Positions 1 through 8,756 of a DNA stretch of 64,000 bases are shown here, in pieces; position 1 is the stretch's first letter, and every line of letters starts with the position of its first letter. Where the stretch lies: the NCBI GenBank assembly GCA_964423405.1, contig CAYREY010000009.1:22166-86165 (forward strand), written 5' to 3'. The translations under genes and the position numbers were made by a program. The stretch comes from Bog-950 sp964423405 (GTDB lineage: Bacteria > Bacteroidota > Bacteroidia > Chitinophagales > LD1). Under the pieces are notes generated by a model, which saw nothing but the letters and a program-made list of their open reading frames with translations, made no database searches and was not told where the DNA came from.

Positions 1-2
1 TA

Positions 3-2162
3 GGTATGCGCTCTGGCGATACCACTACCGCCGAACGTACCAAACAAAAACAGCAACTACCCGAAGTGCTGATTATTACCCCCGAAAGCCTGCACCTGCT
101 GCTGGCGCAAAAAGACTACCCGCGCTTTTTTAAAAACCTGCATACCGTAGTTACCGACGAGTGGCACGAACTGCTGGGCAGCAAACGCGGCGTGCAAATA
201 GAATTGGCACTAAGCAGGCTTAAAACACTACACGCCACCAACCACCCCGATAGTAAACTGAAAGTATGGGCCATTAGCGCTACCATTGGTAACCTGCACG
301 AGGCTATGGAGGTAATGCTGGGCAGCGATGCCCCACGGGGTGTTACGGTAAAAGCCGACCTTAAAAAGACTATAGAAATAGAATCGGTATTGCCCGATGT
401 GATAGAAACCTTCCCCTGGGCGGGGCACCTGGGCACGCGCCTGGCCGACAAGGTAATGCCGATAATAGAACGCAGCAAAACAACGTTGTTGTTTACCAAT
501 ACAAGGGGCATGTCGGAAAACTGGTACCACACGCTGCTGAACAACTACCCCGATTTAGCCGGAGTAATAGCGCTGCACCACGGCTCGGTATCGGCCGAAA
601 TGCGCGAGTGGGTAGAGAATGCCCTGCACGAAGGCACACTGAAAGTGGTGGTGTGTACCTCATCGCTCGATTTGGGTGTCGATTTCCGTCCGGTAGATAC
701 GGTGATACAGGTAGGTTCGCCCAAAGGGGTTGCGCGCTTTTTGCAACGCGCTGGCCGTAGCGGCCACTCACCCGATGCTATCAGTAAAATATATTTTCTG
801 CCCACCCACTCGCTGGAGCTGGCCGAAGCCGCAGCGCTTAAAATAGCTATCCGCCAAAATAACATAGAGCAACGCCAACCGGTGGTAAACGCTTACGATG
901 TGCTGATACAATACCTGTGTACACTGGCCGTAGGCGATGGCTTTATACCCCATACCATTTACCCCGAGGTAAAAAGCACCTATGCCTATAAAGATATTAC
1001 CAGCGAGGAATGGCAATGGATACTGAACTTTGTAACCACCGGTGGTAACTCGCTGGGCAGCTACGATGAATACCGTAAGGTAGTAGTTGAAGACGGGCTG
1101 TACCGCATTACCGACCGCAAACTGGCTATGCGCCACCGCATGAGCATAGGCACCATAGTAAGCGATGCCATGATACGGGTTAAGTTTATGAAAGGCGGCT
1201 ACATAGGCAGTATAGAAGAAAGCTTTATTACCAAACTGCAAAAAGGCGATGTGTTCTCGTTGGCAGGCCGCACGGTAGAGTACATTATGATAAAAGATAT
1301 GGATGTACTGGTTAAAAAATCTACCAGTAAAAAAGCCATAGTGCCCAGCTGGAACGGCGGCCGTATGCCGCTTAGCAGCGATTTGGGCGAAGTGCTTCGC
1401 CATACTTTTACCTCAGCTACCGAACGGGGCAACGTACAGGCAAATGTAGAGAGTGAAATAGAGGTATTGAAACCGCTGTTCGATTTACAACAACAGCTAT
1501 CGCATGTGCCCGGCGAAAACGAAACACTGATAGAGTACATAGAAACCAAAGACGGCCACCACCTGTTTGTATACCCGGTAGAGGGGCGGCAGGTGCACGA
1601 GGTAATGGCATCGCTACTGGCTTACCGCTTAAGCAGAATTAAACCCCTCACCTTCTCCATAGCCATGAACGATTACGGCTTTGAACTGCTGTGCGACCAG
1701 CCCATACCTATAAACAACCAGATAGTACAGCAGCTTTTTAGTACAGATGATTTACTACTGGATATTCAAAAAAGCGTAAACGCTACCGAAATGGCGCGCC
1801 GCAAATTCAGGGGTATATCAGTTATAGCCGGTTTAATCTTCAGGGGCTTTCCGGGTGCCGGTGTAAAAAACAAACACCTGCAATCATCCTCATCATTACT
1901 GTTTACGGTGTTCAGCGATTACGACCCTAAAAACCTGTTACTGAAACAGGCTTACACCGAAGCCTTTAACGACCAGATAGAAGAAGTACGCCTGCGCAAA
2001 GCCATGCAGCGCATTCAGCAATCGGCTATAATACTAAAGTACCCGCGCAAGCTAACGCCGTTCTCGTTCCCTATAAAGGTAGATTCTATACGCGAAAACC
2101 TGACCAGCGAAAAACTGGCCGACCGCGTAATGAAAATGAAAGCCCAGTTAGAAAAAAGCTAA
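3..2162 (+). CDS. Lhr-like ligase-associated DEXH-box DNA helicase (5' truncated)
   Basis: This is the C-terminal ~720 residues of a superfamily 2 helicase; the N-terminus with Walker A lies before the window. Visible motifs are GDT (motif Ib region), DEWH (motif II), TNTRG (motif IV) and the motif V/VI stretch ending RAGRSGHSP. A long Lhr-type C-terminal region follows. The family (established knowledge) is encoded with an ATP-dependent DNA ligase, an exonuclease and the phosphoesterase PdeM in a DNA-damage-response operon. PdeM follows 35 bp downstream here, which supports that assignment; the ligase would lie upstream of the window. The reading frame is open from base 3. Confidence in the family is high; exact substrates are unknown. 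Confidence 0.9.
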   Translation, partial: GMRSGDTTTAERTKQKQQLPEVLIITPESLHLLLAQKDYPRFFKNLHTVVTDEWHELLGSKRGVQIELALSRLKTLHATNHPDSKLKVWAISATIGNLHEAMEVMLGSDAPRGVTVKADLKKTIEIESVLPDVIETFPWAGHLGTRLADKVMPIIERSKTTLLFTNTRGMSENWYHTLLNNYPDLAGVIALHHGSVSAEMREWVENALHEGTLKVVVCTSSLDLGVDFRPVDTVIQVGSPKGVARFLQRAGRSGHSPDAISKIYFLPTHSLELAEAAALKIAIRQNNIEQRQPVVNAYDVLIQYLCTLAVGDGFIPHTIYPEVKSTYAYKDITSEEWQWILNFVTTGGNSLGSYDEYRKVVVEDGLYRITDRKLAMRHRMSIGTIVSDAMIRVKFMKGGYIGSIEESFITKLQKGDVFSLAGRTVEYIMIKDMDVLVKKSTSKKAIVPSWNGGRMPLSSDLGEVLRHTFTSATERGNVQANVESEIEVLKPLFDLQQQLSHVPGENETLIEYIETKDGHHLFVYPVEGRQVHEVMASLLAYRLSRIKPLTFSIAMNDYGFELLCDQPIPINNQIVQQLFSTDDLLLDIQKSVNATEMARRKFRGISVIAGLIFRGFPGAGVKNKHLQSSSSLLFTVFSDYDPKNLLLKQAYTEAFNDQIEEVRLRKAMQRIQQSAIILKYPRKLTPFSFPIKVDSIRENLTSEKLADRVMKMKAQLEKS

Positions 2163-2197
2163 CCATACATTTTTACTTTACACGTATACTTGCATCC

Positions 2198-2836
2198 ATG
2201 CAGGTAACCATTGCCGGTACAAGTTTTTTGCTACTTCCGCAGCGCGCCATATACAGCGCACAGCATAGCGCGCTTATACTGGCCGACCTGCACATTGGTA
2301 AAAGCATGCACTTTCGCAAAGGCGGCATAGCCATACCGGGTAAGGTGTTCGATGAAGACCTGCTAACGCTCAACACACTCATACAGCAACACCAGCCACA
2401 GCAACTGATTATTGTGGGCGATATGTTCCATAGCCACGATAATGTAGAGATTACCCTCTTCGATTTATGGCGCGCCCAATACCCACAGCTTACCATTAAC
2501 CTGGTAAAAGGCAACCACGATATACTACCCGAAGAAAAGTACAGCCAAATGGGTATCACCACACACAGTGCCCTTAGTATAGATAACTTCCTGTTTTCGC
2601 ACGAGCCACCTGCTACTTACAATCAATATTGCTTTAGCGGACACATACACCCCGGTGTACGTGTAGAAGGGGCCGGCCGCCAGAGTTTGCGCTTGCCGTG
2701 CTTTCATATAGGCGGCAACCACTGCACGCTACCGGCCTTTAGCCGGTTTACCGGCTTGCACACTATTAAGCCGGTAACCGGCGACCGCATTTTTGCGGTT
2801 ATAGAAAACGAAATTGTACCCATACAGGCAGATTAA
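2198..2836 (+). CDS. pdeM: Ligase-associated DNA damage response endonuclease PdeM (metallophosphoesterase)
   Basis: A 212-residue calcineurin-like phosphoesterase. The metal-binding motifs appear in order: ADLHIGK (Asp, His), VGDMFHSH (Asp), GNHD (Asn, His) and GHIHPG (His). Length and N-terminus fit the PdeM family, which acts on DNA ends together with the Lhr-like helicase and ligase. It starts 35 bp after the helicase stop, so the two are probably cotranscribed. The ATG at 2198 leaves no upstream coding extension. Confidence 0.88.
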   Translation: MQVTIAGTSFLLLPQRAIYSAQHSALILADLHIGKSMHFRKGGIAIPGKVFDEDLLTLNTLIQQHQPQQLIIVGDMFHSHDNVEITLFDLWRAQYPQLTINLVKGNHDILPEEKYSQMGITTHSALSIDNFLFSHEPPATYNQYCFSGHIHPGVRVEGAGRQSLRLPCFHIGGNHCTLPAFSRFTGLHTIKPVTGDRIFAVIENEIVPIQAD

Positions 2837-2909
2837 GGCAAAAACACCAGCCATTTGTTCTGATTAACAGATTATTACGCTACCCTATTTTAAATTTGCG
2901 ATAGATTTA

Positions 2910-2917
2910 TATTTTTG
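2910..2917 (+). promoter_or_regulatory. Putative -7 box (TAnnTTTG) for tRNA-Met
   Basis: TATTTTTG matches the Bacteroidota -7 consensus TAnnTTTG and lies about 20 bp before the tRNA 5' end. No convincing -33 TTG was found at the expected ~19-nt spacing, so support is partial. Confidence 0.4.
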
Positions 2918-2936
2918 CGCCCCACAACGGCAATAC

Positions 2937-3010
<74 letters not shown>

Positions 3011-3011
3011 C

Positions 3012-3047
3012 AAAGCCCTGCAATTATTTGCAGGGCTTTATTTTTTA
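3012..3047 (+). terminator. Rho-independent terminator after tRNA-Met
   Basis: A perfect 12-bp stem (AAAGCCCTGCAA / TTGCAGGGCTTT) with a TTAT loop is followed by a T-rich tract. It begins two bases after the tRNA 3' end. Confidence 0.85.
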
Positions 3048-3193
3048 AGCCCTGTCCCCCCCTTTTCGGTTATTAACACCTCTCGGCTGTTTGGGCAAAC
3101 TGTATTACCTTTACGGCTATCCGCTGACCGATATCATACCTATCGGTAGCAGATAGTTTTTTATTTGAGGCATACTAAAAAGAGGAATACCAT

Positions 3194-4108
3194 ATGGATA
3201 GAAGAGTAATGAAAGACGATGCCCTTGAAAAAGAGTTTCAGAAACAGGGCTATGTGCAAATACCTTTTATTTCGACCGAAGAAGTAGATGCGCTTAAAAA
3301 GAAGTTTTTTGAACTGCTGCCCACCAGCGGTGGCAACATTACGGTAGATGACCTGGGCGGCAACAGCAACGCCATTACCTACGATTTTACATTTATAGAT
3401 AAAAACATTGCCTACAAACAGGCGGTGTACGATGTAATAACCGAATACTTTAAACCGCATGTGGCCAAATGGCTGGCCGATTACCGACCGGTAATAGCCA
3501 ACTACATACGCAAGCAAAGCGATACCGGCGAAGTGCCACTGCACGAAAACTGGGCCTTTGTAGATGAACGAAAATGCACCTCGGTATCTATCTGGTGCCC
3601 GCTGGTAGATAGTAACGAAGCCAACGGCACCCTGCAGGTAGTGCCCGGCAGCCACAAACGCTTTGGCGAAGTGCGCGGCCCTATGATACCGTGGGAACTG
3701 GAAGGCATTAAGCACGATATAATTAAAGACTACCTGGTACCTATGAACCTTACTGCCGGCAACGCGGTAATACTGGATGATAGCATTGTACACTACTCGG
3801 CTATTAATAAAACCAACCAGTTGCGTTTAGCTATACAGCTAATACTGGTACCATCCGAAGAGCCCTCTATCCACTACCACATGAACCCCGCCAAAAGTCA
3901 GGAAGATGTGGAAGTACTGGAAGTAGATACTGATTTTTACATGCAGTTTAACCCCTGGAAACAACCCGAGGGGGCTAAACGTGTACGTAACTTCAAATTC
4001 CATTTTAAACCAATGGATATACAAACCTTTGATAAAAGGCTACGCGAACCGCGGTTTGATGAACAACCAACCGGTTTAGTATCTAAGCTTAAAGCCATGT
4101 TTGCTTAA
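3194..4108 (+). CDS. PhyH-family protein with variant H-x-N metal site (tandem copy 1)
   Basis: A 304-residue phytanoyl-CoA dioxygenase (PhyH) fold protein and first of five tandem paralogues. N-terminal residues 8-34 match the shared DDAL...GY...IPF pattern. The family binds Fe(II) with H-x-D...H and 2-oxoglutarate with a downstream Arg. Here the proximal site is H117-E118-N119 (codons at 3542-3550), so the Asp ligand is replaced by Asn. The distal H200 and the R211 candidate are kept. This may impair metal binding or change the chemistry; a structural or regulatory role is possible. The C-terminus ends in a short basic/hydrophobic helix (SKLKAMFA) also seen in neighbours. The next gene starts 9 bp downstream, so it probably heads an operon. 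The ATG at 3194 follows an A/G-rich AGAGGA. Confidence 0.85.
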   Translation: MDRRVMKDDALEKEFQKQGYVQIPFISTEEVDALKKKFFELLPTSGGNITVDDLGGNSNAITYDFTFIDKNIAYKQAVYDVITEYFKPHVAKWLADYRPVIANYIRKQSDTGEVPLHENWAFVDERKCTSVSIWCPLVDSNEANGTLQVVPGSHKRFGEVRGPMIPWELEGIKHDIIKDYLVPMNLTAGNAVILDDSIVHYSAINKTNQLRLAIQLILVPSEEPSIHYHMNPAKSQEDVEVLEVDTDFYMQFNPWKQPEGAKRVRNFKFHFKPMDIQTFDKRLREPRFDEQPTGLVSKLKAMFA

Positions 4109-4117
4109 TACAGCGCT

Positions 4118-6034
4118 ATGGGTACCACCGTATTCAATAATGCAGATTTGCAGCACAGGCTGGATAAGGACGGCTATGTGGTAGTACCTTTTTTGTCGCC
4201 CGCCGAGGTAGAACAACTAAAAGCGCTGTACACCAACGTTACACAACAGGCACCGGGCGCATTCCACTCTACCAGCTTTAATACCGATTACGATTTTAAA
4301 CAACGCATTACAGCCGAAGTAGAAACCATCTATGCCGATAAGGTAAATGCTATGTTTGGCAACATACAAAAGCTGGGCAGTAGCTTTTTAACCAAACCGG
4401 TAGGTGTTACCGGCACCATGCCCGTTCATCAGGATTGGACCGTGGTTGATGAAACAAAATCGTACTCAGTAACTATATGGGTGCCGCTGCAGGATGTAGA
4501 TGCAACCAATGGCGCTATAAAAGTACTACCGGGCAGCCATCGTTTTTCTAAAACGCTGCGCTCGCCCAACATGCCTAACGAGTTTGACGGCATAGCCGAT
4601 TTGATTGACAGCAAAATGAAACTGCTGCCTATGAAAGCCGGCGAAGCATTCATTTTTAACCACGCATTGTTGCATGCCTCTACGCTCAATCAGTCTGCCG
4701 CGCCACGCATTGCTGTTACCTACGGCTTAATACCCGCCGGTACCGAGTTATGCGTGTACATTAAAAACAACCAAACCGGTAAATTGGAACGCTACAGCAT
4801 GCCACCCGATATGTTCAGCCGTTACACCAACATAGGCGGCGTGCCGGAGTGTGGTGCCAAAACCGATGAGTTTAATTACGAAGTAAAACCGGTTACACCT
4901 TTTCAACTAGAACAAATGATTGCCCGCAATAATCCCTTTAAACTAAAGCCGCTTTTTAAAGACCCTGCCCATCAGGATTTTTTCGAAAAAGAAGGTTACC
5001 TTTTGCTGCCACTGCTTAACGAAGCCGAGGTAAACGAGCTAAAGGAGTTTTATCAATCGTTGCAGATACAAGACCAGTTTGGTTTTGGTTTTCATGTAAG
5101 CATGGACCAGCCAGATAAAGACATGAGCCGCAAAGTGCGCGAAAAAATATGGGGCGTTATACTACCTAAGTTAAGCAACTATCTACTCGACTTTAAACCT
5201 TTTGTAGCCAGCTTTGTGGTTAAAGACCCTAACCCTAAAGGCGTGGTGCCGGCCCATCAGGATTGGTCGTTTACCGACCATGAGGAAGAAGGCTATTGCT
5301 CGGTTACCTGCTGGACCTCGTTGGTACATGCCAATATAGATAACGGTGGCATGGGCGTAATACGTGGCAGCAACCAAATGATGCAGAACCACCGCCCCTC
5401 TCCTTCTCCGCAAACACCGGTGCCCTTGTCAGAACATATGTTCAGCATATTTCCGTATCTTAAAACTATAGATACCAAACCCGGTGATGTACTGATGTTT
5501 GATAACCGCACGTTCCATGCCTCGCCACCCAATACTACCGATGAAGTGCGCTTAGCCGCCGGTGTAGGCGTTACACAAAAAGATGCCCAACTGGTACACT
5601 ACTACCTTAAACCCGATGGCAATAAGAATACCGTTATTAAGTATAAGGTAGATGAAGACTTTTACCTGAAATACAACAACGCTGCACTGGCTAAAATGTA
5701 CGATGAAGGCAAGTTGATAGAAGGTTATGAGATAATCAGCGAAGAGCCATACACATTTCCCAACTATAGTTCAGAAGAGTTAATACAACTGATTAAAGAT
5801 GCCGGTAACGAGTTTAACGTACCCATGTGCGAAAAGCTGGCCAAGCTGTTTAACTACAACATGGATGGCACACAACAGCCAGAGCCTGAACAGCAGCAAC
5901 CCGAACCGGTGGCAGAACCAACACCCGAACCGGTACAGGAAGAATGGAAATGGGTTGACAATAGAACATTTTTTGAAAAATATACACCGCTTAACATAGC
6001 ACGCGAAATAAAGAAACGTGTTATAGGCGCTTAA
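4118..6034 (+). CDS. Two-domain PhyH-family dioxygenase (tandem copies 2 and 3 fused)
   Basis: A 638-residue protein with two complete PhyH domains. Domain 1 (about 1-265) has H104-Q-D106 and H186 followed by a PR 2-oxoglutarate-site Arg. Domain 2 (about 280-560) has H380-Q-D382 and H467 followed by VRL. Both Fe(II)-binding triads are intact. A Pro/Glu/Gln-rich linker (about 588-615) leads to a C-terminal basic helix ending IKKRVIGA. PhyH proteins are usually single-domain at about 270-310 residues, so this is a fusion. It lies 9 bp after copy 1 and 10 bp before copy 4. The likely reaction is hydroxylation or another Fe/2OG oxidation of an unknown substrate. Confidence 0.88.
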   Translation: MGTTVFNNADLQHRLDKDGYVVVPFLSPAEVEQLKALYTNVTQQAPGAFHSTSFNTDYDFKQRITAEVETIYADKVNAMFGNIQKLGSSFLTKPVGVTGTMPVHQDWTVVDETKSYSVTIWVPLQDVDATNGAIKVLPGSHRFSKTLRSPNMPNEFDGIADLIDSKMKLLPMKAGEAFIFNHALLHASTLNQSAAPRIAVTYGLIPAGTELCVYIKNNQTGKLERYSMPPDMFSRYTNIGGVPECGAKTDEFNYEVKPVTPFQLEQMIARNNPFKLKPLFKDPAHQDFFEKEGYLLLPLLNEAEVNELKEFYQSLQIQDQFGFGFHVSMDQPDKDMSRKVREKIWGVILPKLSNYLLDFKPFVASFVVKDPNPKGVVPAHQDWSFTDHEEEGYCSVTCWTSLVHANIDNGGMGVIRGSNQMMQNHRPSPSPQTPVPLSEHMFSIFPYLKTIDTKPGDVLMFDNRTFHASPPNTTDEVRLAAGVGVTQKDAQLVHYYLKPDGNKNTVIKYKVDEDFYLKYNNAALAKMYDEGKLIEGYEIISEEPYTFPNYSSEELIQLIKDAGNEFNVPMCEKLAKLFNYNMDGTQQPEPEQQQPEPVAEPTPEPVQEEWKWVDNRTFFEKYTPLNIAREIKKRVIGA

Positions 6035-6044
6035 ACTAACCGGT

Positions 6045-6983
6045 ATGTTTACATTTTCTAAAATGATGCGGATGTTCCGCGATGAAGCATTGCAACAGGC
6101 TTTCGAAAAAGATGGCTATGTGGTAGTGCCATTCTATACTCCCGAGGAAATTAAAGAACTTACAGATTTATACTACCGCCTGCATCCTAAAGATGAGAAA
6201 GGCTTTTTCCCCAGCACGTTTTCTAAAGATAAAAATTACCGCACCGTAGCCGATGTGGAAATACGCCGCATTGGTGAGCGCCCTATGAACCTGTACTTAC
6301 AAGATACAAAAACTATCTGCGGCTGCTTTATTGTAAAATCGCCGGGGCCCGAAAGTGCCATGTGTGTACACCAGGACATGACACTGGTAGATGAATCTAA
6401 ATTTACAGGTATTAATGTATGGGTGCCACTTATAGACCTTACACCAACTAACGGGGTAATACAGGTGCTACCGGGCAGCCACCGCATATATCCAACCTAC
6501 CGCGGCTCTACCATACCGGGCTTTTACGAAGATGTAAACGAAGAAATAAAGCCATACCTAAAAAGCGTGTACCTTAAAGCCGGCGAGGCTGTATTCTTCG
6601 ACCAGAGTATTATTCATTACTCCGATGCCAACCTGAGCGATAACGTACGCATAGTAACCAACACCTACTTTACACATAAAGATGCCGACTTTAGAATTGC
6701 GTATTGGGATAAAGATTATGGCAATAAAGTAGAACTGTTTGAAGAAGACGAAACGTTTATGACCGACTTTGAACAGTTTGGGCATAACATTCACAACAAA
6801 CCGCAAATAGGTAAAAGCCTGGGGCTGGTAGATTATAATTTCCCCAAACTTACCGCACAACAGTTAGAGCAGCTATATGGGCCACCACCGGTTGCTCCAA
6901 AAGCCGAACCGGTTGCCACAGCACCACAACCAGAAGTACGCAAGCCATTTTTTAAACGGGTTTTAGAAAGCATGTTTAGCTAA
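6045..6983 (+). CDS. PhyH-family Fe(II)/2OG dioxygenase (tandem copy 4)
   Basis: A 312-residue PhyH protein with H109-Q-D111 and distal H191 (IIHYSDANLSDNVR), so the Fe and 2-oxoglutarate sites look complete. An Ala/Pro-rich linker near residue 285 precedes a terminal FKRVLESMFS helix resembling the tails of the neighbouring paralogues. It is only 4 bp before the next gene. The substrate is unknown. A shorter start at the second or third Met (MMRMF) is possible but would not affect the domain. Confidence 0.88.
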   Translation: MFTFSKMMRMFRDEALQQAFEKDGYVVVPFYTPEEIKELTDLYYRLHPKDEKGFFPSTFSKDKNYRTVADVEIRRIGERPMNLYLQDTKTICGCFIVKSPGPESAMCVHQDMTLVDESKFTGINVWVPLIDLTPTNGVIQVLPGSHRIYPTYRGSTIPGFYEDVNEEIKPYLKSVYLKAGEAVFFDQSIIHYSDANLSDNVRIVTNTYFTHKDADFRIAYWDKDYGNKVELFEEDETFMTDFEQFGHNIHNKPQIGKSLGLVDYNFPKLTAQQLEQLYGPPPVAPKAEPVATAPQPEVRKPFFKRVLESMFS

Positions 6984-6987
6984 GCGT

Positions 6988-7902
6988 ATGAGTAAACGGA
7001 TATTTAAAGATGATGCCATGCAGGCCCGTTTTGAAAAGCAGGGCTTTCTGGTAGTGCCATTTATAGATGCAGAAGAAATAGCTTACCTGGATAAACTGTT
7101 TGATGAGTTGCACCCTACACTTCCCAATCAGGGCTTTGTATCGGGTAGCTACTCGCCCGATATAGATTACAAGAAAAGAGCCAGCAACGAAATTGTAAAC
7201 GTATTTAGCAAACACTATGAAAGGTTGTTTGTAAACTATCAGCCATTCGGCGCAGCGTTTCTTTTTAAAATGCCCTCGCAAAACAGCGAATTAGCTATCC
7301 ATCAGGATTGGACCATAGTTGATGAGGAGCAATATGTAGCCCTTAACTGTTGGGTACCATTAACCGATGTAAACGAAAAGAACGGTGCGCTACAAATAGT
7401 ACCCGGCAGCCATTACGATGCTTTAAAAACACTACGCGCTCCTACCCTGCCGTTTTTCTTTTCGGGTAACGATGATTTGGTTGTAAAAGAATCGATACCG
7501 ATGTGTGTGAAAGCCGGCGAAGCTGTAATACTCAACCAGAGTGTAATACACTACTCGCCACCTAACCTATCTGATAAAATACGCAAGGCAATTACGGCCG
7601 GTGTAAAATCCAAAGGTGCGGCTATGGAGTTTAACTACAAGGTACCCGACAAAACCGATACGATTGAAGTATTTGAAATGCCCGAAGATTTTTTGATAAG
7701 CTTTAAAGACTTTGCCGGCGATATTTTTAAACGCCCTTACATGGGGCAAAGCACCGGGTTTAGAACCTATAAAATGCCGCAGTTTACCCGCGAAGAATTG
7801 CAGCAGACAATTGCACAGATGAAAACCAACGCTGGCTTTGGTACTACAACCGCAAAAAAAGAACAGTCGTTTTTTAGCCGTCTGGCCAGCATGTTTAAAT
7901 AA
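6988..7902 (+). CDS. PhyH-family Fe(II)/2OG dioxygenase (tandem copy 5)
   Basis: A 304-residue protein with the intact triad H105-Q-D107 / H188 and a 2OG-site Arg in NLSDKIRK. It shares the N-terminal KDDAM...FEKQGF pattern with copy 1. The C-terminus FFSRLASMFK is another version of the shared amphipathic tail. It is the fourth gene of the tandem operon, with 4-5 bp spacing on both sides. Substrate unknown. Confidence 0.88.
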   Translation: MSKRIFKDDAMQARFEKQGFLVVPFIDAEEIAYLDKLFDELHPTLPNQGFVSGSYSPDIDYKKRASNEIVNVFSKHYERLFVNYQPFGAAFLFKMPSQNSELAIHQDWTIVDEEQYVALNCWVPLTDVNEKNGALQIVPGSHYDALKTLRAPTLPFFFSGNDDLVVKESIPMCVKAGEAVILNQSVIHYSPPNLSDKIRKAITAGVKSKGAAMEFNYKVPDKTDTIEVFEMPEDFLISFKDFAGDIFKRPYMGQSTGFRTYKMPQFTREELQQTIAQMKTNAGFGTTTAKKEQSFFSRLASMFK

Positions 7903-7907
7903 TACAG

Positions 7908-8756
7908 ATGTACATAAGCATTTTAAAAAACAGCGGATACGACCGCCAGTTGCAACAAAACGGCTACGCTATTGTACCCTACCTTACACCCGGCGAAGTA
8001 GAAAACCTGACACAGTTTTTTTATAAGGAACACGCTACACTACCCGAGGGGATGTATGCCTCATCGCATGCGCCCGATTTTGCCCTGCGCCAGCGCATGA
8101 ACGAAAAAATAAAAGAAGTATGTAGCCGCGCGCTGGCCGATACATTTACCAACGTATCGGCACTGGGTGGCACCTTTATGGCAAAAAGCAAAGGGCAGTA
8201 TGGTGCGTTACATGCCCATCAGGACTGGAACATAGTAGATGAAAGACAATATAACTCGTACAACGTTTGGATACCGCTGGTAGATGTAACCAAAGAAAAC
8301 GGCACTATAGAAATACTACCCCATAGCCACACGCTGCTGCATAACATAAGGGGGCTAAATATCCCATCATCGTACGATGATGTGAAAGAACAGGTGTACC
8401 AACACCTGAAACCGCTTAACATGAAAGCCGGCGAAGCACTGGTGTACGACCACCGGTTGTTACATGCATCGGGCATTAACCAAACCAACCAACCGAGGCT
8501 GGTAATAGTGTATGGCGTAATACCGGCACAGGCGCAAATGCGCTACTACTATGGCAACGGCAATAACATTGAAGTGTACAACTGCTCGCCCGATTTCTTT
8601 TTTACACAAAACATTACCAGCGGTCCGGTTGGTCTTACATTAATAGAAACCATACCCAACAACAACCCGGTAGTAACTACCGAAATTTTGAATAAGAAAT
8701 ATGCGCCACAGTTATCGTGGTGGCAAAAAATAAAAAGCCTGGCCGGGGTAAATTAA
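7908..8756 (+). CDS. PhyH-family Fe(II)/2OG dioxygenase (tandem copy 6)
   Basis: A 282-residue protein with H104-Q-D106 and H186 (LLHASGINQTNQPR). The C-terminal WWQKIKSLAGVN is a shorter form of the shared terminal helix. It is the last gene of the forward PhyH operon. Its stop overlaps the stop of the convergent gene by 4 bp (8753-8756), leaving no room for an intergenic terminator. Confidence 0.87.
   Translation: MYISILKNSGYDRQLQQNGYAIVPYLTPGEVENLTQFFYKEHATLPEGMYASSHAPDFALRQRMNEKIKEVCSRALADTFTNVSALGGTFMAKSKGQYGALHAHQDWNIVDERQYNSYNVWIPLVDVTKENGTIEILPHSHTLLHNIRGLNIPSSYDDVKEQVYQHLKPLNMKAGEALVYDHRLLHASGINQTNQPRLVIVYGVIPAQAQMRYYYGNGNNIEVYNCSPDFFFTQNITSGPVGLTLIETIPNNNPVVTTEILNKKYAPQLSWWQKIKSLAGVN

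Noticed and set aside
768..1403. Minus-strand 211-codon ORF inside the helicase gene
   Set aside because: It lies opposite a clear helicase frame with conserved motifs; the minus-strand product is Tyr/His/Ala-rich with no recognisable domain.
3161..3793. Minus-strand 210-codon ORF opposite the first PhyH gene
   Set aside because: Shadow of the PhyH coding frame, which has a family match.
3194..4108. Pseudogene status for the H-x-N PhyH copies
   Set aside because: Both genes are full length with intact frames, the distal His and Arg are kept, and two separate genes share the same change.
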